DNA of 34,650 nucleotides, from positions 1-34,650 of the IMG/VR virus record IMGVR_UViG_3300019758_000278, one strand, 5' to 3'. The notes under the pieces are model-generated. The model ran no database searches. It saw only the letters and a program-made list of their open reading frames with translations, and had not been told where the DNA came from. A program made the position numbers and the translations under genes. This document shows, one piece after another, positions 21,054-29,158 of the stretch. This stretch comes from a virus. Numbering within the stretch: position 1 is the stretch's first letter; the number at the start of each line of letters is the position of its first letter.

Positions 21054-21410
21054 ATGGCAAAAAAAAGCCCAAAAGAAATAGCAGCTGAAGTTTTTGAAAA
21101 AAACCCAAAAGCAACCAAAGTATTTGTATGCGGTGGTTATGGTTTTTTAAGTGAAAACGCAGCGAATTTACACGCAAACACGAGTAAATCAAAAAAGAAG
21201 TTAGAAGTGGTTACCGTATTGAACCAAAACAATACTGTAACTAAAGACACATCAGAAGATCAAAAAGAAGAAAAATCTATTGGTCAGATGAATAAAGTTG
21301 AGTTGCAAGAGAAAGCAACAGAACTAGGAATTGAGTTTGTTGAAGAGGACACAAAAGCTGTTTTAAAAGACAAAATAAACGAAGTGTTAAGCGCTAAAGT
21401 ATCTGAATAA
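21054..21410 (+). CDS. small protein with SAP/HeH-like C-terminus (118 aa)
   Basis: A 118-residue protein with an N-terminal beta-type segment (NPKATKVFVCGGYGFLSENAA), a charged linker, and a C-terminal short helix-extended-helix motif (MNKVELQEKATELGIEFVEED). The C-terminal motif resembles the SAP or Rho-N/HeH type DNA-binding modules. The gene lies between the lysis gene and the sheath in a coupled stop/start arrangement, where Mu-like phages carry head or head-tail connector genes. Its own function is unknown; a connector or tail-initiation role is plausible. Confidence 0.65.
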   Translation: MAKKSPKEIAAEVFEKNPKATKVFVCGGYGFLSENAANLHANTSKSKKKLEVVTVLNQNNTVTKDTSEDQKEEKSIGQMNKVELQEKATELGIEFVEEDTKAVLKDKINEVLSAKVSE

Positions 21411-22627
21411 TGGGAAGAAACGGAGTAACTATTAATAAGTTAAACGGCGGTTTAGGTCGTAAAGCTGCATCAGATGACGGTGTATGTTTATTGGTTATTG
21501 GCTCTGCGGTAGCAGCTACTTCATTAGCTTTGAAAACAGCTAAAGAATTACTATCATTAGCAGATGCAGAAGCTTTAGGTATTACTCCTTCTTACGATGA
21601 TACCAATAGCATTTTAGCACATCATCATGTTGATGAGTTTTTTCGTGTTAACCCAAACGGTAATCTGTTTGTTATTTTAGATGACGGTAGTTTAACTGAT
21701 GCAGAACTTAAAACCGCTCTTAAAGCCAATCCAACAATTACAAATTTAGGAGTTGTTCGTAACGATGCTGTTGCGCCTGTTGATATGCAGGTACTAGCGT
21801 CTAAGTATCAAACAATCGTAGATGATTTAAGATTAGAATCTCGTGACATTTCATCGGTATTGATTGAAGGAGGTGTTTTTGATAATGCAACCTTACTATC
21901 TGCATATCCTGATACACGCACCTACAATTCTCCAAATGTATCTATTGTAATTGGGCAAGATCCAATTATAAGAAACTTAAAAGCAGCTTATACTAATTAT
22001 GCTGCTATTGGTACAGCACTAGGAGGTATATCAGTACGCAAGGTAAACGAAAACCTTGGGTCGCTAGATATAGAAAGGAAACCTAATACAGCAAGAGGTT
22101 TAACGGTGTATTCGTTAACTGATGCTGTTAGAAAGCGTTTTGTAACTGCCTTTTTACAAGATGGTAAAGATGCAGGAACACTTACCCAAACAGAGTATCA
22201 AACATTGGACGATAGGGGATATATCTACATTACCAATTACAATGGATATGCAGGGTATTTCTTTAGTGATTCGCACACTTGCGTTGAGCGTTCGTCTGAT
22301 TATTCTCGAATTGAAAACAATCGTGTGTGGGATAAAGCAGCATCATTAGCACGTATTGCTTTGTTGCCAAGAGTTAAGTCGAACCTTTTAAAAGATCCTG
22401 AAACTGGTTTTATCAGAGAAATTGAAGCGAAAGAGTTGGAGGTTTTAGCTGAAAACGCTTTAGATGTTATGGTTTCTTCGGAAGAAATTAGTGGTAAATC
22501 AATTTACATAAATCCTGAGCAGAATTTGTCAGATGGTACACCTTTAAACGTAAAAGGTCAAGTAGTGTTTAATGATATTATTCACGAAATGAGTTTCGAC
22601 TTAGGATTAACTAGTAAACTACAATAA
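21410..22627 (+). CDS. tail sheath protein (DUF2586-like)
   Basis: This 405-residue protein is the contractile-tail sheath subunit, of the DUF2586 type seen in Bacteroidota phages. Marks: start GRNGVTINKLNGGLGRKAAS, many short strands through the middle (PNVSIVIGQDPIIRNLKAAY, GTALGGISVRKVNENLGSL), and the C-terminal region common to sheath proteins (RGYIYITNYNGYAGYFFSD, EIEAKELEVLAENALDVMVS) ending in IHEMSFDLGLTSKLQ. It is followed directly by the tube gene, as in Mu (L then M). It overlaps the upstream stop by one base. Confidence 0.9.
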   Translation: MGRNGVTINKLNGGLGRKAASDDGVCLLVIGSAVAATSLALKTAKELLSLADAEALGITPSYDDTNSILAHHHVDEFFRVNPNGNLFVILDDGSLTDAELKTALKANPTITNLGVVRNDAVAPVDMQVLASKYQTIVDDLRLESRDISSVLIEGGVFDNATLLSAYPDTRTYNSPNVSIVIGQDPIIRNLKAAYTNYAAIGTALGGISVRKVNENLGSLDIERKPNTARGLTVYSLTDAVRKRFVTAFLQDGKDAGTLTQTEYQTLDDRGYIYITNYNGYAGYFFSDSHTCVERSSDYSRIENNRVWDKAASLARIALLPRVKSNLLKDPETGFIREIEAKELEVLAENALDVMVSSEEISGKSIYINPEQNLSDGTPLNVKGQVVFNDIIHEMSFDLGLTSKLQ

Positions 22628-22629
22628 CA

Positions 22630-23058
22630 ATGAATACAACAATAATTAACAAATTCGGAAAATTAGCAGGTTGGAACTCTGTTACCTGTCGTTTACTTGG
22701 TCGTGATGTAGTAGGCATTCGTAAAGTTGCTTACAACGATGAAGTTGAAATGGAGAATGAATATGGAGCAGGAAGTATGCCAATAGGTCATAGCGATGGT
22801 AATTACAAACCAAGTGCTTCTATTGAGTTAACCATTGAAGAGCGTTTAGCAATTCAAGCATCATTACCAAGAGGTAAGCGTATTCAAGATATTGATCCTT
22901 TTTCAATAATTGTTACCTATGATTATGAAGGTGCAATTTACAAAGATGTAATTCACAACTGCCGATTTAAAAACAACGGAGTTGATGTAAAGCAAGGTGA
23001 TAAGAGCATTGCAACCGATCATAATTTATTAACCTCACATATAGACTGGAACGTATAA
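22630..23058 (+). CDS. tail tube protein
   Basis: This 142-residue beta-rich protein sits between the sheath and the tail chaperone, the position of the tube (Mu gpM). Features are a hydrophobic N-terminal strand, the segment KVAYNDEVEMENEYGAGSMPIGHSDG, a long strand region (KPSASIELTIEERLA) and an end with YKDVIHNCRFKNNGVDVK. The overall pattern 'x-GxGxxPxGxxxGxxxxxxs(I/V)xl' is typical of phage tail tubes. Its stop overlaps the next start (TAATG). Confidence 0.85.
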   Translation: MNTTIINKFGKLAGWNSVTCRLLGRDVVGIRKVAYNDEVEMENEYGAGSMPIGHSDGNYKPSASIELTIEERLAIQASLPRGKRIQDIDPFSIIVTYDYEGAIYKDVIHNCRFKNNGVDVKQGDKSIATDHNLLTSHIDWNV

Positions 23059-23420
23059 TGAGTCAGAAATTTCAAACCATAGGGCAAATAACAAAAGAAG
23101 ATATCACTAAATGGAAGCAAACCAAAAGTGGTTTAAAACGTATTGAGATTCCTTTAGATGATGAAGATTTATCAGGACAAGGAGAAAAGGCTTGTTTTAT
23201 CATTTGCAAACCAACTCGTAATGTATTAAGTGCAATTACTTTATATGCAAAGGAACAAGATATAGAAAAAATCAACGATTTATTGGTGAAAAACTGTGTG
23301 TTAGGTGGTGATATGAAGTACCTGGACACAGAGGTAGGAGATACACAAGTGTACACTACTGTACTTGAAGAGTTGGGAAAGTTAATGGAGAAAAAGCGAG
23401 TGATCTCCAAAAACTTATAA
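23058..23420 (+). CDS. tail assembly chaperone, short form
   Basis: This 120-residue protein, between tube and tape measure, is in the position of the tail assembly chaperones (lambda gpG, P2 gpE) that coat the tape measure during assembly. The N-terminal half is beta-like (KSGLKRIEIPLDDEDLSG, KACFIICKPTRNVL) and the second half helical. In the last 50 bases a second frame opens in -1 with no start codon and continues for about 98 codons, so a longer form (gpGT-like) is very likely made by frameshifting. The shift candidates are G AAA AAG at 23390-23396 and C AAA AAC at 23408-23414. Confidence 0.82.
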   Translation: MSQKFQTIGQITKEDITKWKQTKSGLKRIEIPLDDEDLSGQGEKACFIICKPTRNVLSAITLYAKEQDIEKINDLLVKNCVLGGDMKYLDTEVGDTQVYTTVLEELGKLMEKKRVISKNL

Positions 23421-23665
23421 CACAAAATTCACTATCCCTTGAAGACCAAGTAAGTTGGATTCAACAAATCAATGCTGTGATACATAGAAATTACAGCATT
23501 GATCCCTTAGAGTTAACAGACCAAGAATGGACAAGGTTATACAATGAGTATTTGTTTACGAATGACCTGCGTTTAAAAAACCTTGAAACCGTATTTAAAA
23601 GCGCATTAAGAGTAGTCGCCTCCGAAGTAATGGAGGCAATTAATAGAGCACAAAGTAATGAGTAG
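23369..23665 (+). CDS. -1 frame extension of the tail assembly chaperone
   Basis: This frame (open from 23369 to the stop at 23665) has no ATG; its first possible start, GTG 23477, lies in the middle of the evidently coding stretch. Reading from the overlap, the residues run (S)DLQKLITQNSLSLEDQVSWIQQIN and then IDPLELTDQEWTRLYNEYLF, helical and tape-measure-binding in style. A -1 slip in the overlap (23369-23417) joins it to the short form, giving about 202 residues. This is the conserved frameshift layout of dsDNA phage tail genes. Its stop overlaps the tape measure start by 8 bases (ATGAGTAG). Confidence 0.75.
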   Translation, partial: RVGKVNGEKASDLQKLITQNSLSLEDQVSWIQQINAVIHRNYSIDPLELTDQEWTRLYNEYLFTNDLRLKNLETVFKSALRVVASEVMEAINRAQSNE

Positions 23666-25757
23666 TACAAAAACAGCGTGGATATTAGAGCTAATTGATA
23701 GAGTTTCTGCACCGTTGAAAAACATCGACAGGTTTGCAAAGCTTTCTCAACGTTCTGTTGCAGGTGTTGAAAGACTGTTAGATCGTGTTAATAAAAGAAG
23801 CGATGTTTTAACTGGTAGGCTTAAAAACATGAGTATTGCTGCGGTGGCTTTTGGTGCTTTAAGTATGGGGTCGGTTCAATTTGAGCAAGGTATGGCAAGA
23901 GCTAATACTATGGCAAAAGTTGGGCAGGTTGAATTAGCAGGATATTCTTCTCAAATACGAAAGATTGCAGAAGAGGTGCCTAAACTAAAAACAGAATTAG
24001 CAGATGGTTTATTCGAGTCTATTTCTGCAAGTGTACCTAAAGACAACTGGATAACATTTTTAAATGATAGTACTAAAGCAGCCTATGCAGGAACAGCAGA
24101 CGTTGGTTTAGTAGTTTCAACAACAGCATCATTAATTAAAGCGTATGGTGATGAGTGGGAACGTGCAGGAGTTATTCAGGATCAGTTTCAAAAAACCTTA
24201 GAACTAGGGCAAATACCAAGCTTAGAAGCTTTAGCCTCTGCATTACCTCGTGTTTCTGCTGTCTCAGCTGATTTAGGAGTTAAACAAAGTGAGTTACTAT
24301 CTGTTTTTGCAACCGCTTCGGGTGTAATGGGGAAACCTGCCGAAGTAGGTACGCAATTAAACGCAGTTTTAGCAGCAATTTCTAAACCAGGGGCGGAAGC
24401 TGTAAAAATGGCTAAACAATTAGGTGTAGCTTTTAATGCAGATGTAGTAAAAAAATCAGGAGGTTTAAAAAATTACATTGATGTGTTAATGCCACGTATT
24501 AAAGCTTTTTCAGAGAAAACAGGGCAAACACAGCAGGACATTATAGGAAAGCTATTCGGATCACAAGAAGCAATAAAGTTAGTTATTGGTTTAGGAGGTG
24601 AACTCTCTGAACAATGGGGTTCTAATACTCAAAGTATTAATAAAGCAACAGGATCTGTTCAGGCTGCTTTTAATGCAATGAGTAATACTACTCAGGCAAA
24701 ACTGCAATTGTTTAGAAACACCTTTAGCAATACAATGGATGCAACTTTTGTGTCTTTAGCTCCTTTGTTTAACGCCTTGGTTGTTGGTGCTACAAAAGTA
24801 TTACAATTTGTTAACTCATTTGCAGAATCGCATCCAGTACTAACGAGGTTTATTGTAATAACTGGGGCTTTAGTAGGAGGTTTATTATTTACAGCTACAG
24901 CAGTTTCTTTAGTGAGCTTGCGAATGAAAGCAATGTATTTAAACCTATTAAAGGCTTCGTTAAGTTCTAACGTGTTTACAGCTTCGATGGCAAAAGCAGG
25001 TTTGGCAACATTAGGCTTTTTAAAATCTCTTTGGAAAGTTTCAATGCAGTTGGCAGGTCAAGCGGTTGGTTATGCTTTAGTAGGAGCTCATTTATTAGGG
25101 TCGTTTTTAGTTGGTTTGGTAACTGCAACCGCAGCTCAATGGGGGTTAAATATTGCTTTAAATGCAAATCCAATAGGATTAATTGTTTTAGGTATTGCAG
25201 CAGCTGTTGGTGCTATTGCTTTGATGATTAAGTATTGGGATAAAATAAAAGCTGCTATATGGAACTTTACAAAGTTTGTTTGGAAAATATCACCGTTTAG
25301 ATTCATTCTCAATTTAGTAGATAAAATATTTCCAGGATTCAAAGCAAAGGTTGCTCAAATATTTGAGTATGTAAAAGGTTTGGTTTTAGGTTTTTGGGAA
25401 AAGATTAAAAAGGTGTTTGGTAAAATTAAGGAGTTTTTTGGTTTTGGTGATGATACAAAAGCCGAAGTAGATGTAAATGTAAAACCAACAGATCCAAACT
25501 CACCTGTTCCTGGTTTAACACCAAGTGGAAGTACAGACGGTTTGTTATTTAAACCAACAGGAGGAGGTATAGCAAACGCTCAAGCACAAGGAATTAGTGG
25601 AGGTGGTTCAGGTAAAACAATTACCATGAACTTAGATATTAAAAACAACTTTAACATGCAACCAGGTAACTGGCGAGAAAGTGTTGAAGAGGTGGTTGAT
25701 GTTGTTGTAGGAAAAATTAACGATCGTTTAAGAGACGCTGTAATTGCACTAGATTAA
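23658..25757 (+). CDS. tail tape measure protein
   Basis: This 699-residue protein sets tail length and is ejected with DNA. The N-terminal ~350 residues carry a TP901-type tape measure core: SVQFEQGMARANTMAKVG, a helix with SSQIRKIAEEVP, then DEWERAGVIQDQFQKTLELG, SALPRVSAVSADLG and KLFGSQEAIKLVIGLGG. Hydrophobic segments near residues 397-420 and 505-525 could span membranes during injection. A Gly/Pro-rich linker (~610-660) and a C-terminal helix end the protein. It begins in the 8-base overlap with the chaperone extension. Confidence 0.92.
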   Translation: MSSTKTAWILELIDRVSAPLKNIDRFAKLSQRSVAGVERLLDRVNKRSDVLTGRLKNMSIAAVAFGALSMGSVQFEQGMARANTMAKVGQVELAGYSSQIRKIAEEVPKLKTELADGLFESISASVPKDNWITFLNDSTKAAYAGTADVGLVVSTTASLIKAYGDEWERAGVIQDQFQKTLELGQIPSLEALASALPRVSAVSADLGVKQSELLSVFATASGVMGKPAEVGTQLNAVLAAISKPGAEAVKMAKQLGVAFNADVVKKSGGLKNYIDVLMPRIKAFSEKTGQTQQDIIGKLFGSQEAIKLVIGLGGELSEQWGSNTQSINKATGSVQAAFNAMSNTTQAKLQLFRNTFSNTMDATFVSLAPLFNALVVGATKVLQFVNSFAESHPVLTRFIVITGALVGGLLFTATAVSLVSLRMKAMYLNLLKASLSSNVFTASMAKAGLATLGFLKSLWKVSMQLAGQAVGYALVGAHLLGSFLVGLVTATAAQWGLNIALNANPIGLIVLGIAAAVGAIALMIKYWDKIKAAIWNFTKFVWKISPFRFILNLVDKIFPGFKAKVAQIFEYVKGLVLGFWEKIKKVFGKIKEFFGFGDDTKAEVDVNVKPTDPNSPVPGLTPSGSTDGLLFKPTGGGIANAQAQGISGGGSGKTITMNLDIKNNFNMQPGNWRESVEEVVDVVVGKINDRLRDAVIALD

Positions 25758-26389
25758 TGAAACAATACAATGTAGCACAATTATTTGATGTCGCTTTTGG
25801 TATAAAAAATATCGCAGCTTATAAAGTAGATGGTATTGATGAAAAACCAAAAGGATCAAACTTTAATTATACAGGTCTTGAATTGGTAGAAGATGTAGCT
25901 GAAGCTTCTCGAATGAGTTATTTAGGTACGCCAATAATTTACCCTGTTGTGTTTAAAGGGAAAAAGTACCAGGTGTTTGATAAGCAAGGAGATGTAATGC
26001 TTAAAAACTATGAAGATTTTGAGCTGCCTGCTGCCACTTTGTTAAGCTTTAGAAGACCTAAAGTTATTACCAAAACTTTAGCAAGAGCTTCACAAGGTAG
26101 TGTAAAAGAGATATTTGGTTTTAATGATTGGAATATTGATGTAAGAGGTTTGTGTTTAGCAGATCCAAGTCATGCAATCGCAAAGACAGCAGTAGATCAA
26201 AAAATTAAGTTAAAGGAATTTGATGAGATAGTTGATAGTATTCAGGTTGTAGGAGATTTGTTTAATGACCTAGATATTTCCAATATAGTTATAGAAGATA
26301 TTTCTTTTAGTCAATTAAAAGGTAAACCAGGTGTTATTCCTTTTCATTTAAGATGTACAAGTGACGAACCTTTAGAATTGAATTTGTAA
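25757..26389 (+). CDS. DUF6046-like tail/baseplate protein
   Basis: This 210-residue protein resembles DUF6046, a tail-associated family of Bacteroidota phages. The pattern includes TPIIYPVVFKGKKYQVF, then FRRPKVITKT, the segment GSVKEIFGFNDWNIDVRGLCL (family form 'GxVKExigxgdwxIxxxGxl'), DEIVDSIQVVGDLFNDLDISNIVI, and a C-terminal strand pair. It lies right after the tape measure and before the hub gene, which is the place of Mu gpN (DNA circularisation or tail initiation). Biochemical role not defined by sequence. Confidence 0.72.
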   Translation: MKQYNVAQLFDVAFGIKNIAAYKVDGIDEKPKGSNFNYTGLELVEDVAEASRMSYLGTPIIYPVVFKGKKYQVFDKQGDVMLKNYEDFELPAATLLSFRRPKVITKTLARASQGSVKEIFGFNDWNIDVRGLCLADPSHAIAKTAVDQKIKLKEFDEIVDSIQVVGDLFNDLDISNIVIEDISFSQLKGKPGVIPFHLRCTSDEPLELNL

Positions 26390-27381
26390 TGGTTTTAGCA
26401 ATTGTGGTAAAAATAACCTTTCCTGCAACAGACACACGTAGCGAATTGGTTTTAAAAAAAATAGAAAGTGTACACATTGAAAGTAGTTGGAAACGATTAA
26501 CCGATACAGCAGAAATTACATTACCACGTAAAGCCATTTATTTTGAAAGTGGTAAACGTAGAGTAACATTTTACGAGGTTAAGGAAACATTTAAAAAAGG
26601 AGATCCAGTACTAATTGAGTTAGGTTATAACGGTGTTTTTACCAAAGAGTTTTCAGGGTACATCACACATGTATCAGCAGATGTACCAATACGAATAAAG
26701 TGTGAAGATGAAATGTATCAATTAAAAAAGATACCAGTTAACCTCAGTATAAAAAAAACGAGTTTACAGGAATTACTCGAAAAAATTATTCCTGGTTATA
26801 AAGTAGATGCTTTAGAGGTTGAAATTGGCACACAACGTTTTGCCAAAACAACCGTAGCAAAGGTGTTAGAGTATTTAAAAGATGAGTATAGTTTGTACAG
26901 CTATATGAAAGGTGAAAAATTGGTGTGTGGTAAAGTATATTCTGATGATACAAACGAAGTGCCGATAAAGTTAAACCTTCAGAAGAATGTGGTAAACAAC
27001 GATTTGAATTACAAAAGTAAAGAGGATGTAATTATACGAATAAACGCAGTTTCAACATTGTCTAACGGTTCAAAAATAGAGGTTATTGTTGGAGATGAAA
27101 ACGGAGAAGAAAGACAGTTGTCTTATTACGGAATTGAACTAAAAGCAGAGTTGTTAAAGCTTGCTAAAGAAGATTTAAAAAAATACAAAGTTGATGGTTT
27201 TACAGGAGCTATAAAATGCTATGGAATACCAGTAATACATCACGGTAACAAAGTAGAGTTAACCAGTAACCAATATCCTGATCGTACAGGTTTGTACTAT
27301 GTTGAAGAAACGATAATTGATGTAGATAAAGACTCAGGATATAGGCGAAATGTAAAACTAGGAGATAAAGTAACAGCATAA
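26389..27381 (+). CDS. baseplate hub protein (Mu gpP / P2 gpD-like)
   Basis: This 330-residue protein has the layout of the hub proteins at the tail tip: strand-rich start (VVKITFPATDTRSELVLKKIESVHIES), WKRLTDTAEITLPRK, GDPVLIELGYNG, KEFSGYITHVSADVPIRIKCED, then the domain with SIKKTSLQELLEKIIPGYKV, LEYLKDEYSLYSYMKG, and a final strand GLYYVEETIIDVD. These match the phage late control D / gp44-like fold that forms the trimeric hub. It begins in a TAATG overlap with the preceding gene and is followed by the spike gene, the usual order. Confidence 0.88.
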   Translation: MVLAIVVKITFPATDTRSELVLKKIESVHIESSWKRLTDTAEITLPRKAIYFESGKRRVTFYEVKETFKKGDPVLIELGYNGVFTKEFSGYITHVSADVPIRIKCEDEMYQLKKIPVNLSIKKTSLQELLEKIIPGYKVDALEVEIGTQRFAKTTVAKVLEYLKDEYSLYSYMKGEKLVCGKVYSDDTNEVPIKLNLQKNVVNNDLNYKSKEDVIIRINAVSTLSNGSKIEVIVGDENGEERQLSYYGIELKAELLKLAKEDLKKYKVDGFTGAIKCYGIPVIHHGNKVELTSNQYPDRTGLYYVEETIIDVDKDSGYRRNVKLGDKVTA

Positions 27382-27857
27382 TGGGGAAAGAATTAGATGA
27401 GTTTGAAAGGCTGTTTAAAGGTCATTTAAAAAGTGGAGTTAAACCTAAAATGGTTTGGGCTACGGTAAAAGAAGTTGATTGGAATACCAAGACAATGACC
27501 GTTGTTTCATTGGTGGATGATTTAGAGTACTACGATGTGTTGTTGGGTATTGGCTCTGTGTATAAAAAACCGACACCAGGAACAAAATGCTTGTTAGGTG
27601 TTATTGGAAATAAAGACGTAGCCACCTTTTTAATAGAAGCTGAAGCTGTAGAAGAAATGGCTTATAAAAGCGACCAAAGCGAATTTATAATCAAAGAGGA
27701 TGGTTTTGTAGTTAAGAAAGGAACAGAAACTTTAATTGAGGTGCTAAATGATTTTATTGATGAGGTTAACAAGATCGTAGTGATACAAGGAAACACAATT
27801 AATAAGGTAGCGGTAACCGAAATTAAACAACGTTTAAATACCATTTTAAAAGCATAA
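27381..27857 (+). CDS. baseplate spike protein (gpV / Mu gp45-like)
   Basis: This 158-residue protein has an OB-like N-terminal domain (KPKMVWATVKEVDWNTKTMTVVSLVDDLEYYDVLLGI), a segment PGTKCLLGVIGNKDVATFLIE, and a C-terminal part SEFIIKEDGFVVKKGTETLIEV with a helical end. It is similar in layout to baseplate assembly protein V, whose trimer caps the tail tip and pierces the outer membrane. It is shorter than P2 gpV (211) and lacks an obvious beta-helix repeat. The next small gene could supply the tip. Coupled to the hub by a stop/start overlap. Confidence 0.78.
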   Translation: MGKELDEFERLFKGHLKSGVKPKMVWATVKEVDWNTKTMTVVSLVDDLEYYDVLLGIGSVYKKPTPGTKCLLGVIGNKDVATFLIEAEAVEEMAYKSDQSEFIIKEDGFVVKKGTETLIEVLNDFIDEVNKIVVIQGNTINKVAVTEIKQRLNTILKA

Positions 27858-27858
27858 C

Positions 27859-28074
27859 ATGAGTGCAATAACAGAAGAACAATTAGCAAATGGATTAGAG
27901 CAATTATACGATCAATATTCAAATAACCCTGATATTGATCCTGAATTAGCAAGAAAGGAATTTGCAAAAGGACAAGCTTCTCTCATTGCTCAATTTGTAC
28001 AAGGACGTGAAACTGATGTAACAGGAACAACTTCGGACGGTAAAACAGTAGAAGGAACAGGAACAATACAATAA
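27859..28074 (+). CDS. small tail-region protein (71 aa)
   Basis: This 71-residue protein is helical at the N-terminus (TEEQLANGLEQLYDQYSN) and has a Gly/Thr-rich beta end (TDVTGTTSDGKTVEGTGTIQ). It resembles no enzyme. The location between spike and gp46-like wedge suggests a baseplate part; the Gly/Thr-rich tail could be a small tip or adapter element. It overlaps the next start by one base (TAATG). Confidence 0.55.
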   Translation: MSAITEEQLANGLEQLYDQYSNNPDIDPELARKEFAKGQASLIAQFVQGRETDVTGTTSDGKTVEGTGTIQ

Positions 28075-28358
28075 TGGCAAAAGATATATTACTTGATGAG
28101 GATGGAGATTTACTAATTGTTAACGGCGATTTAGTAATAGGAGATAGCTTAACCCAAGAGGTAGCTATTTTACTACAATTAAACAAAGGCGATTTAAAAG
28201 AAGATCCAATATTGGGAACTGATTTAATGAAGAGATTGCATGGTAACATATCAAAAGCCGAATTACAACAACTATTAAAAATTCAGTTTGCTAGAGATAA
28301 TAAAGACTACAACGAACTGAAAGAAGAAATACAATTAAGAACAAATGAAAACTATTAA
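28074..28358 (+). CDS. baseplate wedge protein (gp46 / gpW / gp25-like)
   Basis: This 94-residue protein matches the gp25/gpW group that forms the baseplate wedge core: ILLDEDGDLLIVNGDLVIGDSLTQEVAILLQLNKGDLKEDPILGTDL is the strand-hairpin-helix layout shared with Mu gp46 (its early DLxxxxGDlxlv signature and later eDPxxGsdL). Followed by a C-terminal helix. Position between spike and J-like protein supports the call. Confidence 0.85.
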   Translation: MAKDILLDEDGDLLIVNGDLVIGDSLTQEVAILLQLNKGDLKEDPILGTDLMKRLHGNISKAELQQLLKIQFARDNKDYNELKEEIQLRTNENY

Positions 28359-28878
28359 TTATTACTTACAAGGATTTGGATTTATGAATGCTAAAGAATA
28401 CGTCGCTAGCACTTTCGGTTTTATGGCTTCAAAACAAGCTGTAACATGGTCGTCAATTATGGGGTTGATCAGTACATTTTTACAAAATCACTTGGGTGTG
28501 CCTTTAGTAGTCTTTTCAGCATTTATTGTGTTAAATATTTTTGAATTTTTTACAGGTGTTGAAGCGGCTAAGAAAAAGGGACAAAAAGTAGAAAGTAGAA
28601 AGATGGGACGCATGTTTTTAAAAGTAGGCACCTACATTACTATTATTTGGATGCTTCATTCTTTTTCTAATCATATTCAAATCCACGAGTTTTTTGGTTA
28701 CGATTTAAAGCCTTTTTCAATCCTTTATTGGGGGTTTTTAGCAGGTGTTATTTATCAGTTATACAAATCTTTAATGGAAAACATGGAGGCTTTAGGATGG
28801 AAGGAAGCAGGAGGTGCTTTGAGTTTTACAAAGAAGAAATTAAAAGGGTTTTTCAATGGCGATAGTAACAATACTTAA
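28345..28878 (+). CDS. holin family protein
   Basis: This 177-residue membrane protein matches the phage holin_4 type: membrane helices at ~residues 36-52 and 53-74 (PLVVFSAFIVLNIFEFFTGVEA), followed by KKKGQKVESRKMGRMFLKVGTYI (the conserved 'aaxkxgxxxSxkxxxGxxkKxgxyi'), a helix at ~91-108, and another at ~125-140. It would form the inner-membrane hole that releases the amidase. It lies 8 kb from the amidase, inside the baseplate genes, which is unusual but not unique. The start at 28345 overlaps the gp46-like gene by 14 bases; an ATG at 28384 (MNAKEYVAS) would also suit. Its 3' end overlaps the LysM gene by 23 bases. Confidence 0.82.
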   Translation: MKTINYYLQGFGFMNAKEYVASTFGFMASKQAVTWSSIMGLISTFLQNHLGVPLVVFSAFIVLNIFEFFTGVEAAKKKGQKVESRKMGRMFLKVGTYITIIWMLHSFSNHIQIHEFFGYDLKPFSILYWGFLAGVIYQLYKSLMENMEALGWKEAGGALSFTKKKLKGFFNGDSNNT

Positions 28879-29158
28879 TAACCAATCATTATTTGATATA
28901 GCTGTTCAGACTACTGGTAATGCAGTTAATGCTTTAGAAATAGCAAAGGCAAATAGTTTAACTCCTTCTGACGAGCTAGTAGCAGGTGCAGAACTAGAAA
29001 TACCAAGTAATCTAATAAGTGATGAAGATATTTTTCACTACTACAAAGCAAACGGAATACTGCCTGCATCTGCTTTAACAACAAACAACATTAACGACTT
29101 AGTAGGTTGCGAAGGTATCGGATGTTGGGCAATAGGAATAGATTTTAAAGTAAGTTAA
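28856..29158 (+). CDS. LysM-domain tail protein (gpX-like)
   Basis: This 100-residue protein has one LysM motif at residues ~5-50: ILNNQSLFDIAVQTTGNAVNALEIAKANSL then DELVAGAELEIP. LysM binds peptidoglycan, and small LysM proteins (P2 gpX) connect hub and baseplate. The C-terminal half (SDEDIFHYYKANGILPAS, GCEGIGCWAIGI) ends with a short strand typical of small tail proteins. Starts 23 bases inside the holin gene. Confidence 0.75.
   Translation: MAIVTILNNQSLFDIAVQTTGNAVNALEIAKANSLTPSDELVAGAELEIPSNLISDEDIFHYYKANGILPASALTTNNINDLVGCEGIGCWAIGIDFKVS

Noticed and set aside
23477-23665. Independent small gene starting at GTG 23477
   Set aside because: Coding character extends upstream of the GTG to the chaperone overlap, with no start codon; frameshift extension explains it better.
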